A stretch of 64,000 nt of DNA, taken from NCBI GenBank assembly GCA_021397845.1, contig CM038046.1, positions 5,995,001-6,059,000 of the forward strand, in the 5' to 3' direction. Below the pieces are notes generated by a model that saw only the letters and a list, made by a program, of their open reading frames with translations, did not search any database and was not told the DNA's origin. Position 1 is the first letter of the stretch, and every line of letters starts with the position of its first letter. The position numbers and the translations under genes are program-made. The stretch comes from Areca catechu (Eukaryota; Streptophyta; Magnoliopsida; Arecales; Arecaceae). Shown one piece after another: positions 20,183 through 30,769 of the stretch.

Positions 20183-21740
20183 TTAATAAACCGGTGTATT
20201 TATTTCACGAAGACGAATACAACTTAAAAAGTTAGAAATTATAACATCCCTGAACTGTACAGAAGCCGAGCACCAGTCAGACCACAAAACAAATCCCGTA
20301 TACTGAGCTATATAGGAGACTACCCAATCAGCAGCCAAATTAGCCTCCCTATATATGTGCCTAATAGATAGAGATCTACAACCATGCATCATAAGTCTGA
20401 TATCCCGGACCATAGGGTGATCCGCTGTCGTAGAAGAGGAATGCGAGATCCAAGAAACAACGGTGGCTGAGTCACCCTCGATAACCAGACGATCAAGATG
20501 GAGAATATACCGGGCATACCTAATTCCAGTCCAAGCAGCATAAAGCTCAAGAGTCGGAATGGAGGAGTCCATAAGTGAAATGCTGCCGGCAGCAAGGAAG
20601 CCCAAACAGGAGTCCCTAATAACAAAACCAGCTCCACCCATCCTGCAGCGAAGGCTCCCATCAAAGCTGACTGTGATAAAAGATGGAGGGGGTTCCTAGG
20701 AGATAAAAACCCTCCGGGTCGCTCGGGGAGCAGACAGGAAACTCTAGGTCTCCGTCGTCATCATAGAAGATCTACAATACTCCATAGCTGCATTCTAGCT
20801 CTCTCGACGATCATCCGTGGAGAGGAGCTGACCTCTCCGAAGATCCTGTCATTTCTGGACATCCAAATATAGTAGGCCAGATAAGCAGTAAAGGATACCT
20901 GGAGCGTAGGAGCCGTTCGTAGTAGATCATAAAAGACATCAGGCATGGTGTCGGATAATACAGTAGGGTCAAGGAAGCCCGCCAGAGTCCAAATCGTCGT
21001 CACTCGAGAACAATGAAAGATAGCATGAGTCTGAGACTCGGATGGCATCCCACAGAAAGGACAACCAAGAGAAATATGGATGCCCCTGGAGCTAAGAAGC
21101 TCACGGGTGGGGAGGCAATGCCAAGCAAGCTTTCAAATGAAGAGAGAGACCCTAGGATGGACTGGCAGAGTCCAAATCCAATGATAGCTCCTGGAATAAT
21201 GCTAATCAGCATGAGTCCGTCGAATGATATCGGAGATAGGAACCCGGGAGGACGTCGTATGGCACCAAACTCTGATATCAGGACAAGTGTGAACAGGAAG
21301 TGGAATGGAGAGGACCCTGGCCCCAAGAATAGTGCCAAAAGTAGTGAGCACCATCTCTGTATCCCAGGCGACCAGCCCCGGTCGCCGAAGGTCAGCAATA
21401 GTTATGGAGAGGGGCACGAGAACAGAGATGAAGGTAGGTTACCGAATCAGAGAAATGTCAAAAATCCAGGGATCATGCATGAATCTGATGGATTGGCCGT
21501 CCCCCACTATCCATGAGATATGAGGGATAACAGTCGGAGCCCTAGCTAGCAAGTCATGCCAAAGAACCGATGACTTCCTAAGAGGACTAAGACAATCACC
21601 AGGGTCCATAGGGATGTCTCCAAATTTGGCCCTCATGAAAAAGGACTACATGGTATCAGGACATAAAAAGAATCTGGTAGCATGTCTGGTTAAGAGCGCC
21701 TCTCTCCTTTTAGATTTGCAGATCATGGACATAAAAAGAA
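20183..21740 (-). pseudogene. LINE ORF2 C-terminal part: zinc finger (zf-RVT) and RNase H
   Basis: Reading down the minus strand: post-RT segment (21636-21439, LLARAPTVIPHISWIVGDGQ, a motif common to plant LINE ORF2), zf-RVT domain at about 21080-20761 (CPFCGMPSESQTHAIFHC then YYIWMSRNDRIF), then an RNase H domain at about 20680-20290 with the acidic set in FDGS, LELYAAW, EGDSATV and EANLAAD. Frameshifts occur near 21430, 21000-21200 and 20700. The RNase H fold itself is intact in one frame. The sequence breaks off at about 21740 at the copia junction. Confidence 0.83.
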
Positions 21741-21754
21741 TCTGGTATCATGGA

Positions 21755-23278
21755 CGAGATGGACTCCATGTATGTCAACCAAGTATGGTCTTTGGTTGAT
21801 GCACCAGAGGGTATTAACCCTATTGGGTGTAAATGGGTCTATAAAAGGAAGATTGGGGCAGATGGCCAAGTTGAAACTTATAAAGCCAGATTGGTGGCTA
21901 AGGGTTTCAGACAAAAGCAGGGAATAGATTATGATGAAACTTTTTCCCCTGTAGCCATGCTCAAATCTATTCGGATTATGCTTGCTATAGCAGCATATCA
22001 TGATTATGAGATCTGGCAAATGGATGTAAAAACTGCATTCCTCAATGGTTTCCTTGAGGAAGAGGTTTATATGTCACAGCCAGAAGGTTTTGTCTTGGAA
22101 ACTAAACCTAATCAGGTATGTAGGCTAAAGAAATCCATTTATGGATTAAAGCAAGCATCCAGGAGTTGGAACATCCGATTTGATAAAACAGTCAAAGAAT
22201 TTGATTTTTTCAAAAATGAGGATGAACCTTGTGTGTACAAGAAAACTAGTGGGAGTGCCATAGTTTTCTTAGTTCTATATGTTGATGATATACTTCTTAT
22301 TGGGAATGATATCCCAATGCTACAATCAGTCAAAGTGTGGTTATCGAAACAGTTTTCCATGAAAGACTTGGGAGAAGCATCCTATATACTGGGTATAAAG
22401 ATCTATAGAGAAAGATCAAGAAGGATGCTAGGCTTGTCCCAGTCTAGGTACATTGACCAGGTGCTGAAGAGATTTAGCATGGAGGAAAGTAAAAGAGGTT
22501 ACTTACCTATTGGTCATGGCATACGTCTTTCTAAGAGGATGTCTCCTAAGACACCTGAAGAAAGAAATAGAATGAATTCTATACCTTATGCTTCGGCTAT
22601 AGGGTCGATTATGTATGCTATGTTATGTACCAGGCCTGATGTGGCATATGCCTTGGGTGTAGCCAGTAGATTTCAGGCTGATCCAAGAGAGGATCACTGG
22701 AAGGCTGTGAAAAATATTCTTAAATACCTGAGAAGGACTAAGGATATTTTTCTTATATACGGAGGATCTGATCTTAAACTAGAAGCCTATTCAGACTCTA
22801 GTTTTCAATCAGACCCAGATGATAGTAAATCCATTTCAGGGTATGTCTTTACCTTGAATGGTGCAGCAGTAAGTTGGAAGAGCACTAAACAGCAAACTGT
22901 AGCTGACTCAACTACCGAGGCAGAGTACATAGCTGTCAGTGAAGCCGCCAAGGAAGCTGTCTGGATGAAGAAATTCATCACAGAGTTGGGAGTAGTTCCT
23001 GAGATTGAGAACCCGGTGCCACTCTATTGTGATAACACTGGAGCAGTTGCTCAAGCAAAGGAACCGAGAGCCCATCACAAGTCCAAGCACATTCTGAGAC
23101 GCTTCCATCTTGTCCGAGAGATAATCGAGAGACAAGAAGTCTGCATCAATAGAGTGGATACAAAGAACAACATAGCAGACCCGTTCACTAAGGCTCTACC
23201 ACAGCGGGAGTTTGATCGCCACCTCGATAGTATGGGGTTAAAGAATAAGAGCGATTGGCTTTAGTGCAAGTGGGAGAT
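21755..23278 (+). pseudogene. 5'-truncated second copy of copia pol (RT-RNase H end)
   Basis: Identical in the translated 504-residue C-terminus to the pol of the complete element, with a constant offset of 7491 bp (21755 corresponds to 29246, beginning CGAGATGGACTCC). It carries most of RT (YVDDILLIGND) and the copia RNase H, ends with the same stop at 23264, and is followed by polypurine tract and LTR. An ATG at 21750 gives an open frame of 504 codons, but it lacks gag, protease and integrase. It is the surviving right part of the left unit of a tandem copia array. Confidence 0.9.
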
Positions 23279-25702
23279 TGAAAGGATTATGCCCTATAAG
23301 CCAATATTTGTATCTCCCAGACCATTATAAATTGACAAGTTAATAAAGGCAATATTTTTTCATCATTCGCTGTGTCATTATATGATGAACCCCATAGATT
23401 AGGGCTATGGTCCTAGGGCTATGATGAGATCATACCAGTGAGATCTAAGGCCTTAAAACCCTAATCTAGAATATTCCTAGTCATGGGAACCCTGAGTTGG
23501 GGATCAGGGTTTCCGGTTAGACTGGCACATCCTATGTATGCTGAAAAGGGTGACTGCTCTCACAGTTACTTGTGTGGGACACTAATACAAGGATGTGGGT
23601 GCTCATTAGCGAATGAGTTCACTGAATAGATCCAGTTTGAGAACATCTAATGGAGCCTTAGCTGCATGTCAATAGATGTTTCACATAGTGGGAGTTGTAC
23701 AAGTAGTCCTATGACCTGAGACTGCCATAATACCTTATGTACATGAACCCATGCTTTGGTTCAATCTCAATCATGACACTGGGTCATGCACGAGGTTGAT
23801 GCTGGGTATGGTGAATTGTATATGAAGGTAATGAGTAGGTCAACAAGGAATTGATCACTCCTAGTAGGAGGAGATTGCATCCAGCCAAATTAGGTCAGAT
23901 GATGATTCAGGAAATCTTTGATCAAAGTACAGATATTAGAAATGATTTCTAATATCGAATTAATTGAATCATTAATGTATGACTGAGCTGGGAATGAGTA
24001 TAAGCTGGTTTTGACATGTTTCCATATCCATAGTTATACTCGGGATGCAAGATGATTGAAGGATCGAATTGTACGGGAACTTTCCACTGAAGGGTAGTTT
24101 TGGAATTACACCAGAATTTCCATATCTTCCGGGTAGACATGACACGTTGCTAGACGTCAATCTTGTCTTGTGGGTTGATCAAATTAAATGGTTTAATTGG
24201 ATCACTAATTAGGAGGAGTCCTAATTGACTGACTCGAGTTAGCTCGATTTGACCTAAATCGATTAGAATGAGTTCTGATCAGATTAGGTCAACTTGCACT
24301 CGGACCCACTGCTGGCTAAGTATGGAACCCAATGGGTCACACACTTAGGACAGATAATCAAGGTTTTAATTTGGAATTAAATCTCGTTTGCAGATGAACA
24401 CACTAGCATGTGTTGCAAACCAGGGCTTCTACTTGAATCGGATTCGAGTTAGGGTTCCGATTTGGTCTTTTTTAGATCCAAATTCATTCCGGTTTGAATC
24501 TAATTGAAGATTCAACACTTTGGGCTAATAGTAGGCTAGCAATTGGGCTAACCTAAGAGGCTAAACCCCTTTCCCACATCGCCTAAGTCCCTCCGCTTCT
24601 TTTCCCACGCGCGCGCGCAAGGAGAAGAGTCCACGCGCGCGTGGACTCTTTCCAAGACGCGTCTTTGCGTGAAAAGAAAGAAAAAAAAAAGGCATGTGAT
24701 TTTGAAGAGGCGTGGAAGAGAGTCCACCTAGGCGTGGACTCTCCAAAAAGGGGAAAAATACCGTGAAAAAGAAAAGGAGAAACACCGAAGGGGCGCGACT
24801 CTTCTTTCTGTGCGCGCCCTTCTGTGTTTTTCACGATCCTTCTTCGCGTCTTCCCATCCCAAAGGCCGTGAGATTAATCCCAAGGGCCATGAGATAAAGA
24901 CAGAAGACGTGAGAAGGGAGAGAGGGACGTGAGAGGATGTTTTCAGATGAGAAGGCGCCTCTCTGTCGCCTATTTAAGAAGAAGGCTTCACCGTAAAAGT
25001 TGATTTCCAGATTTTCTACGGTGAAGGCTTACTTCTTTTTCCCTCTCACTCTCCAGAAGACTGTTTCCCCCTCCTCTCTTTCTTCTTTGATTCCTTTACA
25101 GAGCCTAGGCTCTGTCGAATCTCAGAACGGAAGGAGAGTCAGAGAGAGAAACTCTCCGACGGTAAAGGAAGAAGGCGCCTCTCCTTCTTTTCTTTCTTAC
25201 ATTAAGACAATCTTGTCTTAATTCTCTTCTCCCTCCAAGACAAGCCTTGTCTCATTTTAGGACAAAAGCTTATTCTTAAGACAAGAGTGTCTTAAGGGGC
25301 CAAAGTTGCTAAAAGACTAGGAGAAGGGTAAGAAAGAAGGTTTAGTCCCAGTTTGGCCAAAAGAGTCCTAGCCAATAGCCCATATATCAAGTTCTTGGGG
25401 TAGAACTTGATTGGAAGGAACTCAATTAAGGAGTCACTGTCTTGATTATCTGCCCGTGTGGATCACCATCGGAGGGCGGACAAGTGGACGCCTGGTGTGT
25501 TCAACAGGCTACTCAATTTGGAGTTCATTTCTGCATCAGACTGGAAATAGCGATCTGAGGTTAGTATTTAAAGTATGTTAAATTCAGACATGCATGTAGT
25601 CACAGTTTTAATTGCTAATAAGGAGATTTTGGGATTAGGGTTCGGACCTGATTTCATAAAATTTTGAAATCCACACTTCCGCACTGATTCTCGAACCCTA
25701 CA
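23279..25702 (+). repeat. Left LTR of the copia element
   Basis: Begins TGAAAGGATTATGCC after the polypurine tract of the upstream partial unit and ends CCCTACA just before the PBS. It contains a TATA-like TATTTAAG at 24971-24978 and strong palindromes at 24625-24650 and about 24710-24745. In this tandem arrangement it is the 3' LTR of the truncated left unit and the 5' LTR of the complete unit at once. Confidence 0.95.
24971..24978 (+). promoter_or_regulatory. Putative LTR promoter TATA box
   Basis: TATTTAAG about 730 bp before the LTR end, preceded by purine-rich DNA and followed by a CTTCACCGTA/TACGGTGAAG inverted repeat. The other LTR has the same box at 32462-32469. The transcription start would define the R region. 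Confidence 0.5.
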
Positions 25703-25703
25703 G

Positions 25704-25715
25704 TGGTATCAGAGC
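25704..25715 (+). other. Primer binding site (initiator Met-tRNA)
   Basis: TGGTATCAGAGC one base after the LTR, complementary to the 3' end of plant initiator methionine tRNA, the standard primer of plant copia elements. Confidence 0.92.
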
Positions 25716-26864
25716 CTCCTTGTTAGGATTAAAACTTATGCAGTTCAATTCGTGATGTAGTATCAGTTTAAAGTTTTTATATTGATGCACAATATTGGAC
25801 ATGCATTGATGATTGAACATGAGTTTGATGATTGCCACCAGTTAGGGTTTTTCACTGAAACCCTAATTATCTTAGAGATATGATTAGCCCTGGAGCCATC
25901 ATACTGAAATAAGGTTGCCCTGGCATAATGGTGTATCCATTATGTGGTAAATGGTTGTCCTAGTATGATGGCACACATTTCACATATTTGCTTAGTTTAA
26001 AGCATGTATTAATATATGTGATAGCTTTGAATCGAATGTGCTGGCATTGCATAAATCCCTCTTAAAATTATATTAAGTGATAGTATAGTTAACCGATAAG
26101 CATTATTAGTCATAATGGATAATTAGTCATTTCGGTGTCTAGAAAGGTGGTTCTGGGAAGGTAAAGGGAATCGTGGTTTTTAATTGGTTCCGTTGACTGA
26201 CCTGGCCAATTTTAAATTGGTGTCTAGGAAAGCAACGGGGGGACCCCCACATCTCTTCCACTAGCCTGGCCGATCTGATTGATTTAATTTGTGACTAACA
26301 TGCTTGGTGTTAAAATACTATTATTGGCCTTCCTTCATGATAGGTCATTATTGTGTTACGATCTATACTAGGTTTATTGTGTACACACAAGACCTAATAT
26401 GGTGACTAACACAATTTTTGGCCTAATACAATTATTTGTTTATGGCATGATTTAATGTAATATCTTGTTGTGTACACACAAGGGTACTACTATTAAAGTC
26501 ATGACTATATGGCAATGAAGGGTCTTACTTAACTAAAATATTATAGTTTGTTGTGTATACACAAGGCTATTAATATTTTAGAGGCCAGGATAAGTTGAGA
26601 ATTGTACGGGTTACAATTGGAAAGAGTTTTCCTACCTATGAACTTATATAAGATTTGTTGTGTACACACAAGGTCTTTTATAAGGGATTGGGATCTCAAC
26701 CCCACTAAGAAAAACTAATTAGGGTTTTCTCGATCATCGTATAGAGGGTTATGATGCTCGATAAAATAGTGGGAGACATAATTAAATTAAAGTCCTAATT
26801 TAATCATGTATTATCATTTCATGGTTGTTTGCTTATGCATTGCTCTTTGTTTAAATATAGATAA
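25716..26864 (+). other. Copia 5' leader with four palindromic motifs
   Basis: 1.15 kb without a gene. TTGTGTACACACAAG or a one-base variant occurs at 26377-26391, 26468-26482, 26551-26565 (TTGTGTATACACAAG, a perfect palindrome in its first 14 bases) and 26658-26672. Packaging, dimerisation or transcription-factor binding are possible roles. Confidence 0.75.
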
Positions 26865-27371
26865 ATGGCCTCTTCACTCTCACTCCGTAGTATTTTAGAT
26901 GCCAACAAATTGACTGGGCCTAATTATGTTGATTGGCTGAGAAATTTAAAAATAGTACTCAGTCAAGAAAGAATTTCCTATATTCTTGATACCCCAATTT
27001 TGGAACCACCAAGGGAAGATGCCTCGCAAGAGGAGAAGACCACATATAATATGTGGCAAAATGACTCACTTACTGTCAAGTGTGTTATGCTTGCCTCTAT
27101 GACTAATGAGTTGCAGAGGCAGCATGACAGCATGGATACAAACTCCATACTGCTCAATTTAAAAGAGCTTTATGGAGAACACAGTAGAACTGCTAGATAT
27201 GAAATATCTAAGCAGTTGTTCCGTGCAAGGATGACAGAAGGTACATCAGTACAAGATCATGTATTAAAGGTAATTGATCTAATCACTCGATTAGGTCAAT
27301 TAGGTTTTGTAATGGATGGGGAGTTGAATCAAGACTTGATCTTGCAATCACTCCCAGAGTCATTTTCATAG
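26865..27371 (+). pseudogene. Copia gag, ended by a premature TAG
   Basis: Begins MASSLSLRSILDANKLTGPN at 26865 and reads WLRNLKIVLSQERISYILD, a typical plant copia gag (UBN2-type) that forms the virus-like particle. At 27369-27371 an in-frame TAG interrupts an otherwise continuous frame running to 30755. Family members usually have Gln there (SFSQF-type), so a single CAG to TAG change is likely. No readthrough motif of the CARYYA type follows. The zinc knuckle CFHCGKPGHWKRNC comes after the stop, so the gag made here lacks it. Confidence 0.85.
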
Positions 27372-30300
27372 TTTGTTCTTAATTACCATATGAACAAACT
27401 TAATTCTTCCTTGCCTGAGCTGTTGAATATGTTGAAGACAGCAGAGAGCCATGTAAAGAAAAATAAGGCTCCAGTTCTTCTTGTGGAAAAGAAGAAGACA
27501 GGCAAAAGGGGTTCCAGTAAGAGGATGAATCCCAAAGGGGGCATTAAGAAGAAGAAAGGAAAGAAGGCCTCCGGACAGATGACCTGCTTTCATTGTGGCA
27601 AGCCGGGTCATTGGAAAAGAAACTGCAAGGTTTACCTTGCAAGTTTGAAGCCTGGTGCATCAGAGGCACCAAAAGGTATGAAAGAAGTTCATACTATTTT
27701 GTCATTGGATTCTTCCATTTCAAATACTTGGGTGTTGGATACCGCCTGTGGTCATAACATCTGCAAATCATTGCAGGGACTTCAAGGGCTTAAAGTATTG
27801 AAGGAAGGTAACTTTGAGCTCTACGGTGCTGGAGGGGACCCCATCCAAGCAGAAGCTGTAGGGACTTATATTTTGAAGTTACCTTCAGGGAAGATCTTGG
27901 AGCTAAGGAACTGTTACTATATGCCAAAAATCATTAGAAATATCATATCTGTACCCTTGTTACTTAAACAAGGATATACTATGAATGTAATGAGCAGTGG
28001 CTGCTCAATTTCTTTATCTAATGAAATTATATGTTATGGCATATTCTGCAATGGTCTATTAACTCTTTCCACTAATGACAATATTTTTCATGTTTCTAAT
28101 AAACGGAAAAGAGATGATGTAAACAATACCTTACTTTGGCATTGTCGACTTGGACATATTAGTGAGACTAGGATTAACAAGTTATACAAAGAAAATTTCT
28201 TTGATCCTTATGACTATGAGTCATTAGGAACTTGTGAATCATGTCTCATGGGTAAGATGACCAAGACTCCATTTAGTGGACATGGAGAAAGGACAAAAGA
28301 GTTATTGGGACTCATACACACAGATGTATGTGGGCCTATGACAACTCAAGCCTATGGTGGATACTCATACTTCATCACATTTACTGATGATTTTTCAAGG
28401 TATGGATTTGTGTATCTAATGAAACATAAGTCCGAGGCTTTTGAAAAATTTTTTGAGTATAAAAGTATGGTAGAGAAACAGACAGGAAAAAGTATAAAGA
28501 TCCTCCGATCAGATAGAGGAGGTGAGTACTTATCCACTGAGTTTCTTGATCACCTTAAAGATAAGGGGATCATCTCTGAATGGACTCCTCCTTACACACC
28601 ACAATTAAATGGTGTTGCTGAAAGGAGGAATCGTACTTTATTGGATATGGTACGGTCCATGATGTGCTTCACGGAGTTACCTTTTTCTTTCTGGGGATAT
28701 GCTTTGGAAACAGCAACTTATATCTTGAATAGAGTACCATCTAAAACTGTTTCTAGCACTCCATATGAATTATGGAGAGGTAAGAAGCCCAATCTTAAGT
28801 ATATTAAGATATGGGGATGTCCAGCGTATGTAAAAAGAAATTTTGGACATAAACTAGATGCTAGAGCAGACAAATGTCTATTTATGGGATATCCTAGAGA
28901 TAGTATAGGATATCTGTTCTACCACCCTACTGAACAAAAGGTTTTGGTCAGTAGGCATGCCACTTTTATGGAAAAGGAATTCATCCTACAAAAGGGCACT
29001 GGTAGAAATATCGAACTTTCTGAGATTCAACAAATAGACACTTCTCAGTCAAGTAACAATATAGGTAATATAGAAGCTGAACACACTCCTATCCGTAGGT
29101 CTGATAGGGTGCGACAGGCACCTGAGAGGTATGGGTTCATAATAGAAAATAATGAAGCCCAAATCATTCAAAATGATGAGCCTCTAACTTATACGGAAGC
29201 AGTCATGAGTAGAGACTCAGACAGATGGCTTGAAGCCATGAGATCCGAGATGGACTCCATGTATGTCAACCAAGTATGGTCTTTGGTTGATGCACCAGAG
29301 GGTATTAACCCTATTGGGTGTAAATGGGTCTATAAAAGGAAGATTGGGGCAGATGGCCAAGTTGAAACTTATAAAGCCAGATTGGTGGCTAAGGGTTTCA
29401 GACAAAAGCAGGGAATAGATTATGATGAAACTTTTTCCCCTGTAGCCATGCTCAAATCTATTCGGATTATGCTTGCTATAGCAGCATATCATGATTATGA
29501 GATCTGGCAAATGGATGTAAAAACTGCATTCCTCAATGGTTTCCTTGAGGAAGAGGTTTATATGTCACAGCCAGAAGGTTTTGTCTTGGAAACTAAACCT
29601 AATCAGGTATGTAGGCTAAAGAAATCCATTTATGGATTAAAGCAAGCATCCAGGAGTTGGAACATCCGATTTGATAAAACAGTCAAAGAATTTGATTTTT
29701 TCAAAAATGAGGATGAACCTTGTGTGTACAAGAAAACTAGTGGGAGTGCCATAGTTTTCTTAGTTCTATATGTTGATGATATACTTCTTATTGGGAATGA
29801 TATCCCAATGCTACAATCAGTCAAAGTGTGGTTATCGAAACAGTTTTCCATGAAAGACTTGGGAGAAGCATCCTATATACTGGGTATAAAGATCTATAGA
29901 GAAAGATCAAGAAGGATGCTAGGCTTGTCCCAGTCTAGGTACATTGACCAGGTGCTGAAGAGATTTAGCATGGAGGAAAGTAAAAGAGGTTACTTACCTA
30001 TTGGTCATGGCATACGTCTTTCTAAGAGGATGTCTCCTAAGACACCTGAAGAAAGAAATAGAATGAATTCTATACCTTATGCTTCGGCTATAGGGTCGAT
30101 TATGTATGCTATGTTATGTACCAGGCCTGATGTGGCATATGCCTTGGGTGTAGCCAGTAGATTTCAGGCTGATCCAAGAGAGGATCACTGGAAGGCTGTG
30201 AAAAATATTCTTAAATACCTGAGAAGGACTAAGGATATTTTTCTTATATACGGAGGATCTGATCTTAAACTAGAAGCCTATTCAGACTCTAGTTTTCAAT

Positions 30301-30755
30301 CAGACCCAGATGATAGTAAATCCATTTCAGGGTATGTCTTTACCTTGAATGGTGCAGCAGTAAGTTGGAAGAGCACTAAACAGCAAACTGTAGCTGACTC
30401 AACTACCGAGGCAGAGTACATAGCTGTCAGTGAAGCCGCCAAGGAAGCTGTCTGGATGAAGAAATTCATCACAGAGTTGGGAGTAGTTCCTGAGATTGAG
30501 AACCCGGTGCCACTCTATTGTGATAACACTGGAGCAGTTGCTCAAGCAAAGGAACCGAGAGCCCATCACAAGTCCAAGCACATTCTGAGACGCTTCCATC
30601 TTGTCCGAGAGATAATCGAGAGACAAGAAGTCTGCATCAATAGAGTGGATACAAAGAACAACATAGCAGACCCGTTCACTAAGGCTCTACCACAGCGGGA
30701 GTTTGATCGCCACCTCGATAGTATGGGGTTAAAGAATAAGAGCGATTGGCTTTAG
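27372..30755 (+). CDS. Copia gag C-terminus and pol polyprotein (PR-INT-RT-RH)
   Basis: Open from 27372 to the stop at 30755 (first internal ATG 27390, 1121 aa). In order: zinc knuckle CFHCGKPGHWKRNC; protease with active site WVLDTACGHNIC; integrase zinc motif (HCRLGH...CESCLMGK) and DDE core (IHTDVCGP, RSDRGGEY, NGVAERRNR); RT starting CKWVYKRKIGADG with the YVDDILLIGND box; RNase H with YSDSSFQSD, TEAEYIA and CDNTGA. All catalytic residues are present. In an intact element these proteins mature particles, copy RNA to DNA and integrate it. Here pol would be reached only past the upstream TAG at 27369. Confidence 0.93.
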   Translation, partial: FVLNYHMNKLNSSLPELLNMLKTAESHVKKNKAPVLLVEKKKTGKRGSSKRMNPKGGIKKKKGKKASGQMTCFHCGKPGHWKRNCKVYLASLKPGASEAPKGMKEVHTILSLDSSISNTWVLDTACGHNICKSLQGLQGLKVLKEGNFELYGAGGDPIQAEAVGTYILKLPSGKILELRNCYYMPKIIRNIISVPLLLKQGYTMNVMSSGCSISLSNEIICYGIFCNGLLTLSTNDNIFHVSNKRKRDDVNNTLLWHCRLGHISETRINKLYKENFFDPYDYESLGTCESCLMGKMTKTPFSGHGERTKELLGLIHTDVCGPMTTQAYGGYSYFITFTDDFSRYGFVYLMKHKSEAFEKFFEYKSMVEKQTGKSIKILRSDRGGEYLSTEFLDHLKDKGIISEWTPPYTPQLNGVAERRNRTLLDMVRSMMCFTELPFSFWGYALETATYILNRVPSKTVSSTPYELWRGKKPNLKYIKIWGCPAYVKRNFGHKLDARADKCLFMGYPRDSIGYLFYHPTEQKVLVSRHATFMEKEFILQKGTGRNIELSEIQQIDTSQSSNNIGNIEAEHTPIRRSDRVRQAPERYGFIIENNEAQIIQNDEPLTYTEAVMSRDSDRWLEAMRSEMDSMYVNQVWSLVDAPEGINPIGCKWVYKRKIGADGQVETYKARLVAKGFRQKQGIDYDETFSPVAMLKSIRIMLAIAAYHDYEIWQMDVKTAFLNGFLEEEVYMSQPEGFVLETKPNQVCRLKKSIYGLKQASRSWNIRFDKTVKEFDFFKNEDEPCVYKKTSGSAIVFLVLYVDDILLIGNDIPMLQSVKVWLSKQFSMKDLGEASYILGIKIYRERSRRMLGLSQSRYIDQVLKRFSMEESKRGYLPIGHGIRLSKRMSPKTPEERNRMNSIPYASAIGSIMYAMLCTRPDVAYALGVASRFQADPREDHWKAVKNILKYLRRTKDIFLIYGGSDLKLEAYSDSSFQSDPDDSKSISGYVFTLNGAAVSWKSTKQQTVADSTTEAEYIAVSEAAKEAVWMKKFITELGVVPEIENPVPLYCDNTGAVAQAKEPRAHHKSKHILRRFHLVREIIERQEVCINRVDTKNNIADPFTKALPQREFDRHLDSMGLKNKSDWL

Positions 30756-30758
30756 TGC

Positions 30759-30769
30759 AAGTGGGAGAT
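30759..30769 (+). other. Copia polypurine tract
   Basis: AAGTGGGAGAT directly before the TG of the right LTR. The same sequence stands at 23268-23278 before the left LTR, which is how the left fragment is recognised as a 3' end. Confidence 0.88.

Noticed and set aside
21750..23264. 504-codon ORF as a separate gene
   Set aside because: It is identical to the C-terminal part of the copia pol and is a truncated tandem copy; the ATG is made by the junction.
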